From: Brevibacillus laterosporus DSM 25
GTDB taxonomy: Bacteria; Bacillota; Bacilli; Brevibacillales; Brevibacillaceae
Direction: 5' to 3'
DNA length: 64,000 nucleotides
Assembly: GCF_002706795.1 (NCBI RefSeq)
Contig: NZ_CP017705.1
Coordinates: 948,001 to 1,012,000, forward strand
The notes under the pieces are model-generated. The model searched no databases and had not been told where the DNA came from. It saw nothing but the letters and a program-made list of their open reading frames with translations. Of this stretch, positions 42,596 to 52,988 are shown piece by piece (the stretch's first letter is position 1; the number at the start of each line of letters is the position of its first letter). A program made the translations under genes and the position numbers.

Positions 42596-45500
42596 CTACT
42601 TTAAGACAGTTTCTTGTATTGTAGGAAAAAAGTTTACCTCTATAGCATATTCGATCATACCTCTAATAAGTTGCTCCGTCGGTTTAGGACAAACAACGGA
42701 GGTTCTTTGTAAAAATTCCTGTGTGAGCGTACAATCAGGTATTGAAATAGACATTCCTTCACTAGCTTCTAAGGAAGGCAAGATCAGCTCTAATGCCTGC
42801 TGTTGCTCGTCTGACAGGTCTCCCTGATAAAGAGTCTGAATATACTCTTCCGCTTGAATGAGAGAAATTGGATATCCAGCTTGTTGCACGTTACGGATAA
42901 AATCCTCCCAAGGGATTTGGTCCGGATTACAAATGTGGAGGGTTTCACCAATCGTCTCTAGCTGACACGCAAGCTGTACGATAGCCTTGCTTCCATAATC
43001 AATAGGCGTTATATCCATGTAACCAGGTATTGAAGGTGCAACTCGTAATAGGAAGAGGGCTTTTAATAAGCGATAAAATGCATTTTCATGAATATTATAT
43101 TGAAACTTACCCGTCACAGAATGTCCAACCAAATTACCTACTCGGTAAATGGTAGCATCCAATCCCTCTTCAATAGCTTGCCTTACACTTTTCTCGGATA
43201 AAAACTTACTTTCGACATAGACATTTTCTATCTCTTGACCACGGTCAAAATCTGTTTCATAAAACAAAAATTCTTCTGGATCATGGATAGAGTGTCCAAC
43301 CACGCTTAATGTGGAGATATAATGGAAGCGCGCTTTCAACTTCTTCGATAATTGTATGAGCTCATTCGTAGAATCAAGATTTACTTTATGGAAATGCTCA
43401 CGATCTCCATAATGTCTTACCTCTCCCCCACAGTGGATAACCGAATCAATTTTCCCTACCAGATGATCCCATGTCAAATAATCTACACCTAGGCTCTTGC
43501 TGCTTAAGTCACCTTCCACTGTGAAAACTCTACCCTTCATCTGCGAAAGAATTCCTTGCCCAAAATAGAAGACCATTTTTTCAGCTAGTTTTCTATCAAT
43601 TGAAGCATCGCCCGTTTTACGTACGAGACAGTAGATGGAAATGGAAGGTATTTCAAGTAGTTCCTTCAGAATATACGCACCTAAGAAACCAGTAGCACCA
43701 GTAAGAAAAACTCCTTTCGGTATATTCACAGTAATGCTAGACACTGATCTTTCTCTTTTCTTTTTCTGTATATGATTTGTTACAGGCTTGGTAGCTATCT
43801 GAGATTGTTGCTCAACGATTTGTGCACTTTCTTCTGTCTTTTCTTCTAAATATTGAGCAAGCTTTGCTACTGTACGGAATTTGAAAAAATCCTGAATCCG
43901 AATCATAGGATATTTTGGCTTCAGTTGTACAAGAACAGGCATGATTTTCAAGGAGTGTCCACCTAATTCAAAAAAATCATCATCTAGTCCAACAGGCTTC
44001 ACATCCAACACTTGTTCCCAAATTTGCGCAATTTCTATTTGCATCTCCGTCTCAGGCATAGTAAAGGTTCTTTCTTTCGTTACTAAATGTGGAGAGTTCT
44101 GCATCAAGCTTTTTCGATCGACTTTACCATTCGGCGTTAACGGAAGCTCCTCAAGATGAATGTAATGCCTTGGTAGCATATATTCTGGAAGCGTTCCAGA
44201 TAAGTAGGAGTTTAACTCGTTTACTTCGATTTCTTGTTTTCCATTCGTAGTGTAATAGGAGACAAGAACTTTCCCAGTTGCTGAATCTACTGCTAAAACA
44301 ACAGATTGCTGAATCAATGGATGTTGTAAAAGGGTCTCTTCTATTTCACCCAGTTCTACACGGTAACCTCTTATTTTAATCTGATCATCTCTTCTACCTA
44401 CGAATTCAATATTGCCGTCTGGTAACCATCTTGCTAAATCACCTGTTCGATAAAGTATGTCTGCAAACTCATGAGAGAACGGATTGGAAATAAATACTTC
44501 TTCATTTTTCTGCTCTTGATTCCAATATCCTGGCGAAAGTCCGACACTCTCGATATAAATCTCACCAATTGCACCAATTGGGCATGGAGTTTTTTGAGAA
44601 TGAAGGATATGAATCTTGGTATTGGCAAGAGGCTTTCCAATCGGAACATTTTTTTGCTCAGGTTCAATCCGATTAATTGGATAAAAAGTTGCAGAAACAG
44701 TAGCCTCAGTTGGTCCATACTCGTTGATAATCAACGTCTGCTGACCAAATCTGTTTTGCCATGCTCGCACAGATTCAGCTAGTAACGCTTCTCCTCCAAC
44801 CATCATCATACGTAACGTTTTGATCATTTCTGCTTCCGTATTACTCAAGGAAGCAATCACATTATGGAAAAATACAATTGGTAAATCCGTGATTGTAGCC
44901 TGCACCTTTTGAACTGCATGAGCATATGCGCTGACAGAATATCTCTCATCTTCAGATAAGATGTGTAATCTAGCTCCATGTAACAAAGCTGAAAATATCT
45001 CAGAAACAGAAGTGTCAAAGCTAAAGGAAGCAAACTGAACAAAAGTATCCTCGCTGTTTACCTGAAACTGGTCCTTCCTCCACTGAATCAGATTAAGAAC
45101 TCCACGATGGCGCAGTAATGTACCTTTTGGTTTCCCTGTTGAGCCAGATGTATAAATGACATAGGCTAAATCCTCTGAAGTATTCAAGGTTTCCACATAA
45201 TTTGTTTGTTCAAGCTTATACACATCTTCCATTCGTACGATGACACCTGTATAACGTGATAAGCCTTTCATTTGAGCATCTCTTGTAATCATGTATGAAG
45301 TTTTGCTGTCTTCTAAGATATATTCAATTCGATCCTTTGGATAACCCGTATCAATCGGAACATAAGCTCCTCCTGCTTTTAAAATACCTAGCATAGCAAT
45401 TATGCTCTCGATGCTTCTATCAAGTAATATGGCTACTTTCTCTTGCGGTCTCATTCCTTTAAGACGTAAATAATGAGCAACCTGATTAGAAGCTTGGTCT

Positions 45501-48500
45501 ACCTCTTCATAAGTAAGGGAATGCTCTCCCATTGAAATTGCTACTTTACTAGGATACTTGCTTGCCTGTTCATAAAACCGTTCTTGAATGGTTTGATCGG
45601 AAGGAAACGCTGCTTGTGTACGATTTACTTCCTGATACAGATGTTTTTCCTCATCTGTCAATAAATCTAGCAAATGTGGTGCAGACAGTCGCTGGTTGAT
45701 GATCGCTTCCAAGATTTTTTCCAAGCTACGAGCAAATCGAGAGATGGTGGCTTGTGTAAATAAATCTTTGTTATATTCAAACGTAAGATGTAATTGCTGA
45801 TTTTTCTCATTTACGGCTAGGGAAAGATCAAATTTACTTGTATGGATATCGCATGGAAGCACTTCTAATTGATAGTCACCCTGCTCTAGGTTCAGATTAT
45901 TTTCAAAGGTAAACATGGTTGAAAAGATAGGTGTTTGGTTTTCAGCCCGATCAGGATTTATCAGCTCTATTAAACTATCAAATGGATAAGCTTGATGATG
46001 ATAAGCCGATAAGGTGGTCTCCTTTACCTTTTGGATAAGCTGTTGCAAGGTATCCATGCATTGAATATCCATCCGAATAGCTAATGTATTTACAAAAAAA
46101 CCTTGTATATGTTCCAAGGATTCATGTATTCGCCCAGCGATAGGAGTCCCCACAATGATATCTTCTTGTCCAGAGAAATGGCTTAGAAGTTTAAAATAAG
46201 CTGCCAATAATAGCATATTCATCGTAACACTTTCTTCTTTTCCCACTTCCTTTAGCTGCTGGGTGAGCTTTTTAGTAAGTGGGAAATCAATGGTCTCGCC
46301 CTCAAAGGTTTGTTCTTTAGGTCGAATGAAATCCATAGGTAATTCTAGGACTGGTAAAGGTCCTTTTAGCTGTTCAAGCCAATATGACTCTTCAACCTTC
46401 CAATAGCCCTCCTTGAGCTTTTGTTCTTGCCATTCTGCATAATCAATATACCGATGCTCAATAGGTTGTAAGGTTGGCTGATTCTCTTGCTCATAGGCAT
46501 GATACACCTCCATGCATTCTTGCAGGAGTAGCTGTAGACTCCATTCATCCGTGATAAGATGATGAAAATTTAAATATAGATGGCTCAACTCATCCGTAAG
46601 CGAATATACCGAGATTTTAAACAAAGGTCCATTAGACAAGTCAAATGGCTCTTTTACATCATTTCGTATCTCTGTTTCAATCAAAGCGATCTGCTCTTCT
46701 TCACACAAATGAGATACATCCTTATGATAAAATGCTAACTCGCCAGTATTGTGTATAATCTGTCTAGGTTCACCTTGGAATTCCACAAATGTAGTACGCA
46801 GAATTTCATGTCGATCAGTCAGCATTTCTAGAGCTTGTCTGAACAGATCAGGATCAAGGCCTGGTCTGATTTTCACCTGTATCGGAACATGATAAACGCC
46901 AGCGCTATTATTCCATTTTTCTAAAAACCATAGCCTTTTCTGGGCATTTGATAATGTATAATGCTCTTGTTCAATTACGTGTGGTAATAAATTCTTATCA
47001 GTGTTTATTTGATGAGCAGTATTTGTAGTAGCTTGCTCGTCGATGAATATAGCCAAGCGTTCAACCGTACGATACCGGAATAAATCCTTAAGCTCGATTT
47101 TGGCTTTCAGCTGTTTATATACCTGATTGATTACCTTAATAGCTATTAATGAATGACCTCCTAGTGCAAAAAAATCATCATTAATGCTGATTTTTGCTTC
47201 TTCTATCAAAAGCACTTTTGCCCAAATTTTTACTACAGCTCTTTCTGTAGACGTATTGGGTGATATATATGTCTTATTCTCCGTTGCTAAAAGTGATCTA
47301 GCTTCTTGAGCTAATGACTTCCGATCCACTTTTCCACTAGGTGAGAGAGGCATTGATGAAAGAGAATAGAAATGCTCCGGTACCATATAAACGGGCAGCC
47401 TTTGATTCAGGTAGGTTACTAATTCATCCGTTGATGCCTCTTCAACAGAATCAGCAGTGATATAAAAAGCTACTAATCTAGTACGATCATGATCGTCTCT
47501 ATAAACAACGATAGCAGAATCCTTAACCTTGGGATGTTGTAATAAAACCGTTTCAATCTCGTCTAGTTCTATTCGATAGCCTCTAATTTTCACCTGATGA
47601 TCCATACGCCCCATAAATTCCAAGTTACCATCTTGTAGAATACGCCCTATATCCCCAGTCCGATAAAACCTTTTCTCTGGTTGGTTAGGAAGAGCAAGTG
47701 AAACAAAAGCTGCCTCTGTTTGTTCAGCTTGATTTAAATAACCTTTTGCTAATCCTACTCCCCCAATAATGATTTCTCCTGGGACATTTATTGGGCAGAG
47801 CATGCCGTGTTTATTTAAAATAGAGATCTCGCTGTTTGCTAGAGGCATTCCTATTGGGATACTCTGTTTCTCCTCTGGCAGCATTTCTTTGATATCATAG
47901 ATGGTTTTACAAACAGTGGCTTCTGTAGGTCCATAGGCATTAGCTATTAGAATCTTCGTTCCTAGCTTACGCTGCCACATACGTACTGCTTCTGGTGATA
48001 ATGTTTCACCGCCAATAAAAATTGCTTTAAATGAATGTAATTGCTCTAAAGTCTCCTCAGGCAATTGTGATAATTGTTTAAAGTAAATGACTGGAAGAAC
48101 ACAATAATTTGCTTTGACGCTTTTCACGGTCTGGATGAAATTTTCTGGAGATGTTCGGTCTAGATCTGAAAGCAGGTGAAGTCTTCCTCCACATAGCAGG
48201 CTAGAGTAAATCTCCCACACCGAGGCATCAAAAATAAAGGAAGCAAATTGTAAATATACATCTTTTTCTGTTAATTTGTACTTATCCTTTAAAGAGTAAA
48301 TTAAGTTTACAACTCCAGTATGGGACAATAATACACCTTTTGGATTACCAGTCGATCCTGAGGTATAGATCATGTAAGCAATATCCTCAGCAATATGAAA
48401 CGATTCAACTGAATCAACAGAAAGATCTGTAGGTATCTCTTCCCATAATAAACAGCATCCAAAATCAGTCTGAAGCTTATGCGCCCATTTCCTTCTCGTT

Positions 48501-50224
48501 ATCAAATGAGTTGCTCCGCTATCTGTAACCATATATTGTATGCGTTCGGCAGGAAAATCTGGATCAATAGGGACATAAGCTCCACCTGCTTTTAAGATCG
48601 CTATCATGGCAACGATGGTATCAATATGACGATCCATTACTATGGCAACCCGCTCACCTTTCTTGAGATGATGTTGAAGAAGATAATGAGCTAGCTGATT
48701 CGTTCGATCCTGCAATTGTTTATAAGTAATAGCTTCCTCTCCCATAGTAATCGCTAGTCGGTCTGGAAATTGAGAAGCTTGATCATCTATAAGCTGATCC
48801 AACGTTTTCGTTGTCGGAAAATCCGAATGATTATGATTTATTTTTCCATAAATCTCATAATCCTGCTCAATAAGAAATGACAATGTATGTAAAGATGCTT
48901 CGGGATTTTGAATTAAGGTTTCTAATGTATGAATATAGTGTTGTAGAAGGTCTTCAATCGTATTCGAATGATATAAGTCGGTATTAAAATCTACCTCTAT
49001 CATATACTCCTTCTCTTGGCTTTTTACTACTCTCCACACGATATCAAATAGCGTCGTACGTTTGAATTGGTAAGTTACCTCCGCTTCAAGTCCTTCAAGT
49101 TCAATTGTAGGAAGACCTACCATATTAAATACAGTAGAAACTATCGGTCTATCTCCCTTTTCAGCTGAATTGGTATTTTCTATTAAATATTCACTTCGAT
49201 AGTTTTGATGTTGCAATGCCTCTCTAACATTTTGGTCAACTTGCTTAAGTAATTGATCATAATTTTGAACATCAGCCAAAGAAATACGGATAGGAAGAGT
49301 ATTAATATAATAACCAAAAATTTCTTCAAAATCTTTTCTAGGTCTTAGATTTACAGGCATCCCAACTACGATATCTTCTTCCATAGTCATTTGATGTAAA
49401 AGGATAAAATAGGCCGTTAGCATAACACGATACACACTTATCTGCATGTCTTTCGAATATTTCTCCACCCTTCGCATCAGAGCAGAGTCAAGTAGACAGC
49501 TTACGTAATCTCCTTGATAAGACAAGCCTTTAGAAGGAGAAAGATCAGAAGAGAATCCCACGTAAGGAATAGAGCCTTGCATCTTATTTACCCAGTATGT
49601 ATCAGATTCATGATAAGTTAATGCTCCCATTTCAGTAGCTTGTAGGATCTTAGCAATTACTTTATCTTCTTGATTGTTATGATCAATTTCTTCCTTCCTT
49701 TTTAAGGCTGTATAGAAGGTAGCCAGTTCGCGTAAAAAGATACCAGAGCTCCATCCATCATAAATGATATGGTGGAAAACAATAAAAAATAGATATTCTT
49801 CGTTACTTATTTTAATTAAATGAGGGCGTAATAATGGTCCTTCTTCCAGCGAAAATGCTTCTATTCGTAAAAGCTCTAATGTATCCTGAATCATATTTTC
49901 TTTCTCTAACAACGGGATAGATGCAAAATCATGCGGAGTTATTGGGACATCTACTTGAGGTAAAATCATTTTTTGCGGGATTTCTTCATCTTGGCGAACA
50001 AAGATCATACGCAAAGCTGGATGTCGTTGAACGATTCTATCTAAAGCTTCTTGCAAAAGGAAAAGAGAAACTTCCCCTTGCATCTTAATTCCAAGAGGTT
50101 CATTGCATGACGCTGGATTCATTTGGTGTGCTATCCAAAGAGATTTTTCTACGTTCGTTAGTTCAAGGGCTTGTTCATAAGTTTTATCCCTTTTTTCTTG
50201 CACGAGACTCATTTTTGTCAACAT
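42596..50224 (-). CDS. Two-module NRPS with terminal reductase domain
   Basis: 2542 residues, order C-A-T-C-A-T-R. C1 about 25-460 (HHIIYDG near 151); A1 475-985 (YMIYTSGSTGNPKG, NAYGPTEATVC, SGKVDRKSL); T1 near 1020 (LGGHSLIAI); C2 1088-1530 (HHLITDE near 1221, with Glu for the usual Gly); A2 1545-2040; T2 near 2088 (LGGHSLKIM); R from about 2165 (LTGATGFLGAYIL; catalytic Thr in ISTLSVVGH, Tyr and Lys in YVESK). The reductase releases the thioester-bound peptide as aldehyde or alcohol with NADPH. The ATG at 50224 has TTAGGAGGG upstream; the frame is open 22 codons further. No PPTase, MbtH or second synthetase gene is near. Confidence 0.93.
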   Translation of the reverse strand: MLTKMSLVQEKRDKTYEQALELTNVEKSLWIAHQMNPASCNEPLGIKMQGEVSLFLLQEALDRIVQRHPALRMIFVRQDEEIPQKMILPQVDVPITPHDFASIPLLEKENMIQDTLELLRIEAFSLEEGPLLRPHLIKISNEEYLFFIVFHHIIYDGWSSGIFLRELATFYTALKRKEEIDHNNQEDKVIAKILQATEMGALTYHESDTYWVNKMQGSIPYVGFSSDLSPSKGLSYQGDYVSCLLDSALMRRVEKYSKDMQISVYRVMLTAYFILLHQMTMEEDIVVGMPVNLRPRKDFEEIFGYYINTLPIRISLADVQNYDQLLKQVDQNVREALQHQNYRSEYLIENTNSAEKGDRPIVSTVFNMVGLPTIELEGLEAEVTYQFKRTTLFDIVWRVVKSQEKEYMIEVDFNTDLYHSNTIEDLLQHYIHTLETLIQNPEASLHTLSFLIEQDYEIYGKINHNHSDFPTTKTLDQLIDDQASQFPDRLAITMGEEAITYKQLQDRTNQLAHYLLQHHLKKGERVAIVMDRHIDTIVAMIAILKAGGAYVPIDPDFPAERIQYMVTDSGATHLITRRKWAHKLQTDFGCCLLWEEIPTDLSVDSVESFHIAEDIAYMIYTSGSTGNPKGVLLSHTGVVNLIYSLKDKYKLTEKDVYLQFASFIFDASVWEIYSSLLCGGRLHLLSDLDRTSPENFIQTVKSVKANYCVLPVIYFKQLSQLPEETLEQLHSFKAIFIGGETLSPEAVRMWQRKLGTKILIANAYGPTEATVCKTIYDIKEMLPEEKQSIPIGMPLANSEISILNKHGMLCPINVPGEIIIGGVGLAKGYLNQAEQTEAAFVSLALPNQPEKRFYRTGDIGRILQDGNLEFMGRMDHQVKIRGYRIELDEIETVLLQHPKVKDSAIVVYRDDHDRTRLVAFYITADSVEEASTDELVTYLNQRLPVYMVPEHFYSLSSMPLSPSGKVDRKSLAQEARSLLATENKTYISPNTSTERAVVKIWAKVLLIEEAKISINDDFFALGGHSLIAIKVINQVYKQLKAKIELKDLFRYRTVERLAIFIDEQATTNTAHQINTDKNLLPHVIEQEHYTLSNAQKRLWFLEKWNNSAGVYHVPIQVKIRPGLDPDLFRQALEMLTDRHEILRTTFVEFQGEPRQIIHNTGELAFYHKDVSHLCEEEQIALIETEIRNDVKEPFDLSNGPLFKISVYSLTDELSHLYLNFHHLITDEWSLQLLLQECMEVYHAYEQENQPTLQPIEHRYIDYAEWQEQKLKEGYWKVEESYWLEQLKGPLPVLELPMDFIRPKEQTFEGETIDFPLTKKLTQQLKEVGKEESVTMNMLLLAAYFKLLSHFSGQEDIIVGTPIAGRIHESLEHIQGFFVNTLAIRMDIQCMDTLQQLIQKVKETTLSAYHHQAYPFDSLIELINPDRAENQTPIFSTMFTFENNLNLEQGDYQLEVLPCDIHTSKFDLSLAVNEKNQQLHLTFEYNKDLFTQATISRFARSLEKILEAIINQRLSAPHLLDLLTDEEKHLYQEVNRTQAAFPSDQTIQERFYEQASKYPSKVAISMGEHSLTYEEVDQASNQVAHYLRLKGMRPQEKVAILLDRSIESIIAMLGILKAGGAYVPIDTGYPKDRIEYILEDSKTSYMITRDAQMKGLSRYTGVIVRMEDVYKLEQTNYVETLNTSEDLAYVIYTSGSTGKPKGTLLRHRGVLNLIQWRKDQFQVNSEDTFVQFASFSFDTSVSEIFSALLHGARLHILSEDERYSVSAYAHAVQKVQATITDLPIVFFHNVIASLSNTEAEMIKTLRMMMVGGEALLAESVRAWQNRFGQQTLIINEYGPTEATVSATFYPINRIEPEQKNVPIGKPLANTKIHILHSQKTPCPIGAIGEIYIESVGLSPGYWNQEQKNEEVFISNPFSHEFADILYRTGDLARWLPDGNIEFVGRRDDQIKIRGYRVELGEIEETLLQHPLIQQSVVLAVDSATGKVLVSYYTTNGKQEIEVNELNSYLSGTLPEYMLPRHYIHLEELPLTPNGKVDRKSLMQNSPHLVTKERTFTMPETEMQIEIAQIWEQVLDVKPVGLDDDFFELGGHSLKIMPVLVQLKPKYPMIRIQDFFKFRTVAKLAQYLEEKTEESAQIVEQQSQIATKPVTNHIQKKKRERSVSSITVNIPKGVFLTGATGFLGAYILKELLEIPSISIYCLVRKTGDASIDRKLAEKMVFYFGQGILSQMKGRVFTVEGDLSSKSLGVDYLTWDHLVGKIDSVIHCGGEVRHYGDREHFHKVNLDSTNELIQLSKKLKARFHYISTLSVVGHSIHDPEEFLFYETDFDRGQEIENVYVESKFLSEKSVRQAIEEGLDATIYRVGNLVGHSVTGKFQYNIHENAFYRLLKALFLLRVAPSIPGYMDITPIDYGSKAIVQLACQLETIGETLHICNPDQIPWEDFIRNVQQAGYPISLIQAEEYIQTLYQGDLSDEQQQALELILPSLEASEGMSISIPDCTLTQEFLQRTSVVCPKPTEQLIRGMIEYAIEVNFFPTIQETVLK

Positions 50225-50781
50225 TCTAGTAGTCCCTCCTAAATCAATATTGAACGATTCACTCATGATTTGTTGTTCGGGGCTTTCCAATTCATTGTTT
50301 TCAAAACAGACTAAATGCTACATCTTTCTCTAGTTACTACCTCCTTTTATAAGTTGTTATAAAAATAACACTTTTAACTTTTCAATCACCTTATAATTTA
50401 ATTATACATATATTGTAATTGGAAAAAATGGTATTTACTTATTTTTTATGAACTTTTATTTATATTTAAATATTTAGACAAAAATAAACTGAAAAAAAAC
50501 ACCATATTTTCATTTTATTCAAATAGTTTCTTTTAACGTTTTCATGCTTGTACTAATAAAAAAGATCTACGTATTCTTTATTAATCTAAAAAAAACCTTT
50601 CCGTCCTGCACAAAAAGCTATTTATATATTGATTTGATCGGTCCCACGAACATTTTAATACTAATAAATCTCAGATCGAAAAAGATAATAAACGGCTTTT
50701 CTAAAAGCAACGATTCCGGTTTCGATCTGAGATGATATAATAAACATACTTTAGAAGGAAAAATAGAAAGGGGGAAGCCTC
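50225..50781. other. Divergent control region of NRPS and cheW
   Basis: 557 bases, very AT-rich near the NRPS. Contains a 14-bp perfect inverted repeat (50668-50681 and 50720-50733, arms ATCTCAGATCGAAA/TTTCGATCTGAGAT) just ahead of a TATAAT at 50736-50741. No gene with a ribosome binding site found. Confidence 0.6.
50668..50733. repeat. 14-bp inverted repeat at cheW promoter
   Basis: Perfect arms with a 38-base spacer. The right arm abuts TATAAT (50736-50741), so it is placed to act as an operator or a leader element. A TAAA at 50702 and CGAT at 50723 are also spaced like a sigma-D motility promoter, but imperfectly. Confidence 0.5.
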
Positions 50782-51279
50782 ATGGAATTAAATCAAGATC
50801 AACTAGGCCTTAACCAATCGCAGAGCGAAGTCGAGGCCCTTTCTTATATTTTATTTACCATGGGTAATGAAACGTTTGGTTTTCCGTTGGAGAATGTCTT
50901 GGAGATTGTTAAGCCTATGCCTATTACAAAGGTTCCTAAATCACCTGAGTACGTAGAAGGTGTCATTAATCTGCGTGGGAATATCCTTGCTATCTTGCAA
51001 ATCCGCAAAATGTTTGGACTACCATCCATTGAGCTTACGGAGGAGAGCCGCTTTATCGTTCTTAAGATAGACGGATTTGAAGCAGGTATCGTTGTGGATG
51101 GCGTATCAGAAGTAGCCAAAATTGCGCCTTCTTCCATAAAAACGGCTCCACCAGTTGTTGCAGGATTAGATGGCTCCAATTTAGCAGGCATTGCACAAGA
51201 AGGAGAGCGTCTGCTCCTCTTGCTTGATCTCCCTACTATTTTTGCCCAATGGATTCAGCCTGTTACATCAGAAGCGTAA
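50782..51279 (+). CDS. CheW chemotaxis coupling protein
   Basis: 165 residues. CheW fold: YILFTMGNETFGFPLENVLEIVKPMPITKVPKSPEYVEGVINLRGNILAI, then FIVLKIDGFEAGIVVDGVSEV, ending in LLLLLDLPTIF. CheW couples chemoreceptors to CheA kinase. Start after AAAGGGGG. It stands alone, not in a che operon; a chemoreceptor is encoded at 21103-23103. Confidence 0.94.
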   Translation: MELNQDQLGLNQSQSEVEALSYILFTMGNETFGFPLENVLEIVKPMPITKVPKSPEYVEGVINLRGNILAILQIRKMFGLPSIELTEESRFIVLKIDGFEAGIVVDGVSEVAKIAPSSIKTAPPVVAGLDGSNLAGIAQEGERLLLLLDLPTIFAQWIQPVTSEA

Positions 51280-51516
51280 GCGATTATCGGCGGCTCATTT
51301 GTGTATATCAAAATGAGTCGCCATAGTTGTTGAGTGATTGTAATAAAATCCTAATCAGAATAATATCTGCGACCGCTTTCCGAAACAAATGTAGGCTTTA
51401 ATATGTACAAAATGAACGCAACAAAGACCTTGCCCGCATCATTGCTTGGCAAAGCCTCTGCTCCTTACTTTTTACTGGGAAGGTTATGATCTTCCTATCA
51501 ATTTTTTTACGCAACA

Positions 51517-52197
51517 TCATGCCAGCCCACTATCTCTTCCACCGCTTGCTAAATACGAATAATTAACCCACATCATTTCCTCAATCCCTAAGATTTCCTT
51601 AAACAAATCCACTGAATCATACAGTAGACTACTACCCGTTTCATTATCAATTTCGACTAGAATGTTGAGGTCAAACAAAGAATGGAGTTGCTGAATCTGC
51701 TTGGGAGGCAAAAAGGAACGGAACAGCTGTGGCTTACAGCGAGATAATCCCTTCTGCACTTCCTGGCGATATATCTGTGAGGTAATAATTGTATCAATTA
51801 GTTCATCATATTCCTTGCGTAGCTCTTCTTCTTTCATATAGTCATCTGGATCTATTATACTTGGATATCTCCGCTTCATTTCCATTTCCGCCAATTCCAT
51901 ATCTAAAATATAGCTAATCGTAGCAGACGATACCTCGTAGCCGCCATCAAATAAACGGAACCCCCAACCACTGTCCTCCGCATCATGAAACCACAACAGA
52001 GCCACTCCGAGTTTGGATAAATCCAATAAATATTGAAGAGTTTCCGCTGTCTGTACCCACTCATCTTCCAGAAAAAACACATTCCATTCATCATTTAACC
52101 GCTTATGAAAATAGGGTTGTTTTGAATCAGGTAGTTGTTTAATCAGTTTGTTTTCGTATCGTCTTGGATATAATACCCCGGTAGTAAACTCACTCAT
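51517..52197 (-). CDS. Hypothetical protein
   Basis: 226 residues, acidic and soluble (YPRRYENKLIKQLPDSKQPY near the N-terminus, then WGFRLFDGGYEVSSATISYI and a Glu/Lys-rich helix). The ATG at 52197 with GGTGGAAATTC upstream is preferred over the start 19 codons earlier. No family recognised. It is the last of a minus-strand run that also holds thpR- and surE-like genes. Confidence 0.6.
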   Translation of the reverse strand: MSEFTTGVLYPRRYENKLIKQLPDSKQPYFHKRLNDEWNVFFLEDEWVQTAETLQYLLDLSKLGVALLWFHDAEDSGWGFRLFDGGYEVSSATISYILDMELAEMEMKRRYPSIIDPDDYMKEEELRKEYDELIDTIITSQIYRQEVQKGLSRCKPQLFRSFLPPKQIQQLHSLFDLNILVEIDNETGSSLLYDSVDLFKEILGIEEMMWVNYSYLASGGRDSGLA

Positions 52198-52324
52198 TTT
52201 GAATTTCCACCGCTTTCTCAGCATCTGACATCTCATCATGGTGATCGCATTCATTCGCGATCTTCTGTTTTACTAAGTTTATTCAGATGGTGAGCAAATT
52301 TGAACGGCAAAACGGCGTTTTTTT

Positions 52325-52912
52325 CTATAAGTTCGTTGTTTCGCCTAATAAACTAGTGAATAGCGGAGTATGAATAGCCCCCTCTGGTCGTAATTCCGAC
52401 TGAAATAAGGTAATTCCTTCTACCCTCCAGCTAGGTTTTGGATGGGGTAAAAACCGGTGCGACCAATCGGCTAACGGGAGGGACCGCTCTTCATGTAATT
52501 TTGGCTTGCGTGCTATGGTTACATGAGGCTCATACGATCGTTTGTCATACTGTATGTTTTGATGACGGTCTAAGCGTTTCCCCAAAAGGAGATGCATCTG
52601 TTGCAAAGACTCTATATTCCCTTGCAGTCCCAACCACAATACTCGTGGCTTGCCTACTTGAGGGAACGAACCAAAATGATCAATGGACAAAGAAAAGGGA
52701 CGGATAATTGAACTAACAATCTGGATATCCTTCGTAAGCTCTGGAATTTTTTGTTCATCAACATCCCCCAGAAAATGCAAGGTTAAATGTAAGTTATGTA
52801 AAGGTTGCCATCGATCGGCACTAAGCTCCTGCTTCACCTGTAGCTGGGCAGCTTCAATATAAGCAATTACATCGGTCGGAACATGTAAGGCTATAAATAG
52901 GCGTTTTACCAA
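52325..52912 (-). CDS. thpR: RNA 2',3'-cyclic phosphodiesterase
   Basis: 195 residues of the LigT/ThpR two-histidine family: LFIALHVPTDV at the N-terminus, the first catalytic motif HLTLHFLGDVDE and the second HVTIARKPK. Hydrolyses 2',3'-cyclic phosphate ends of RNA to 2'-phosphate and in vitro can ligate tRNA halves. The frame starts at TTG 52912 with AAAGGA rather far upstream, so the exact start is uncertain. Confidence 0.9.
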   Translation of the reverse strand: MVKRLFIALHVPTDVIAYIEAAQLQVKQELSADRWQPLHNLHLTLHFLGDVDEQKIPELTKDIQIVSSIIRPFSLSIDHFGSFPQVGKPRVLWLGLQGNIESLQQMHLLLGKRLDRHQNIQYDKRSYEPHVTIARKPKLHEERSLPLADWSHRFLPHPKPSWRVEGITLFQSELRPEGAIHTPLFTSLLGETTNL

Positions 52913-52988
52913 TAGATATTCAGTCCTTTCTCATCCCCATCAGTAAAAAAGAGGACCCTCTCATAGAGCGTCCTTTTTCCAGCCACAC

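Noticed and set aside
42600-50290. Many short frames on the opposite strand and other frames of the NRPS
   Set aside because: They are shadows of the NRPS coding sequence with no binding sites or family motifs.
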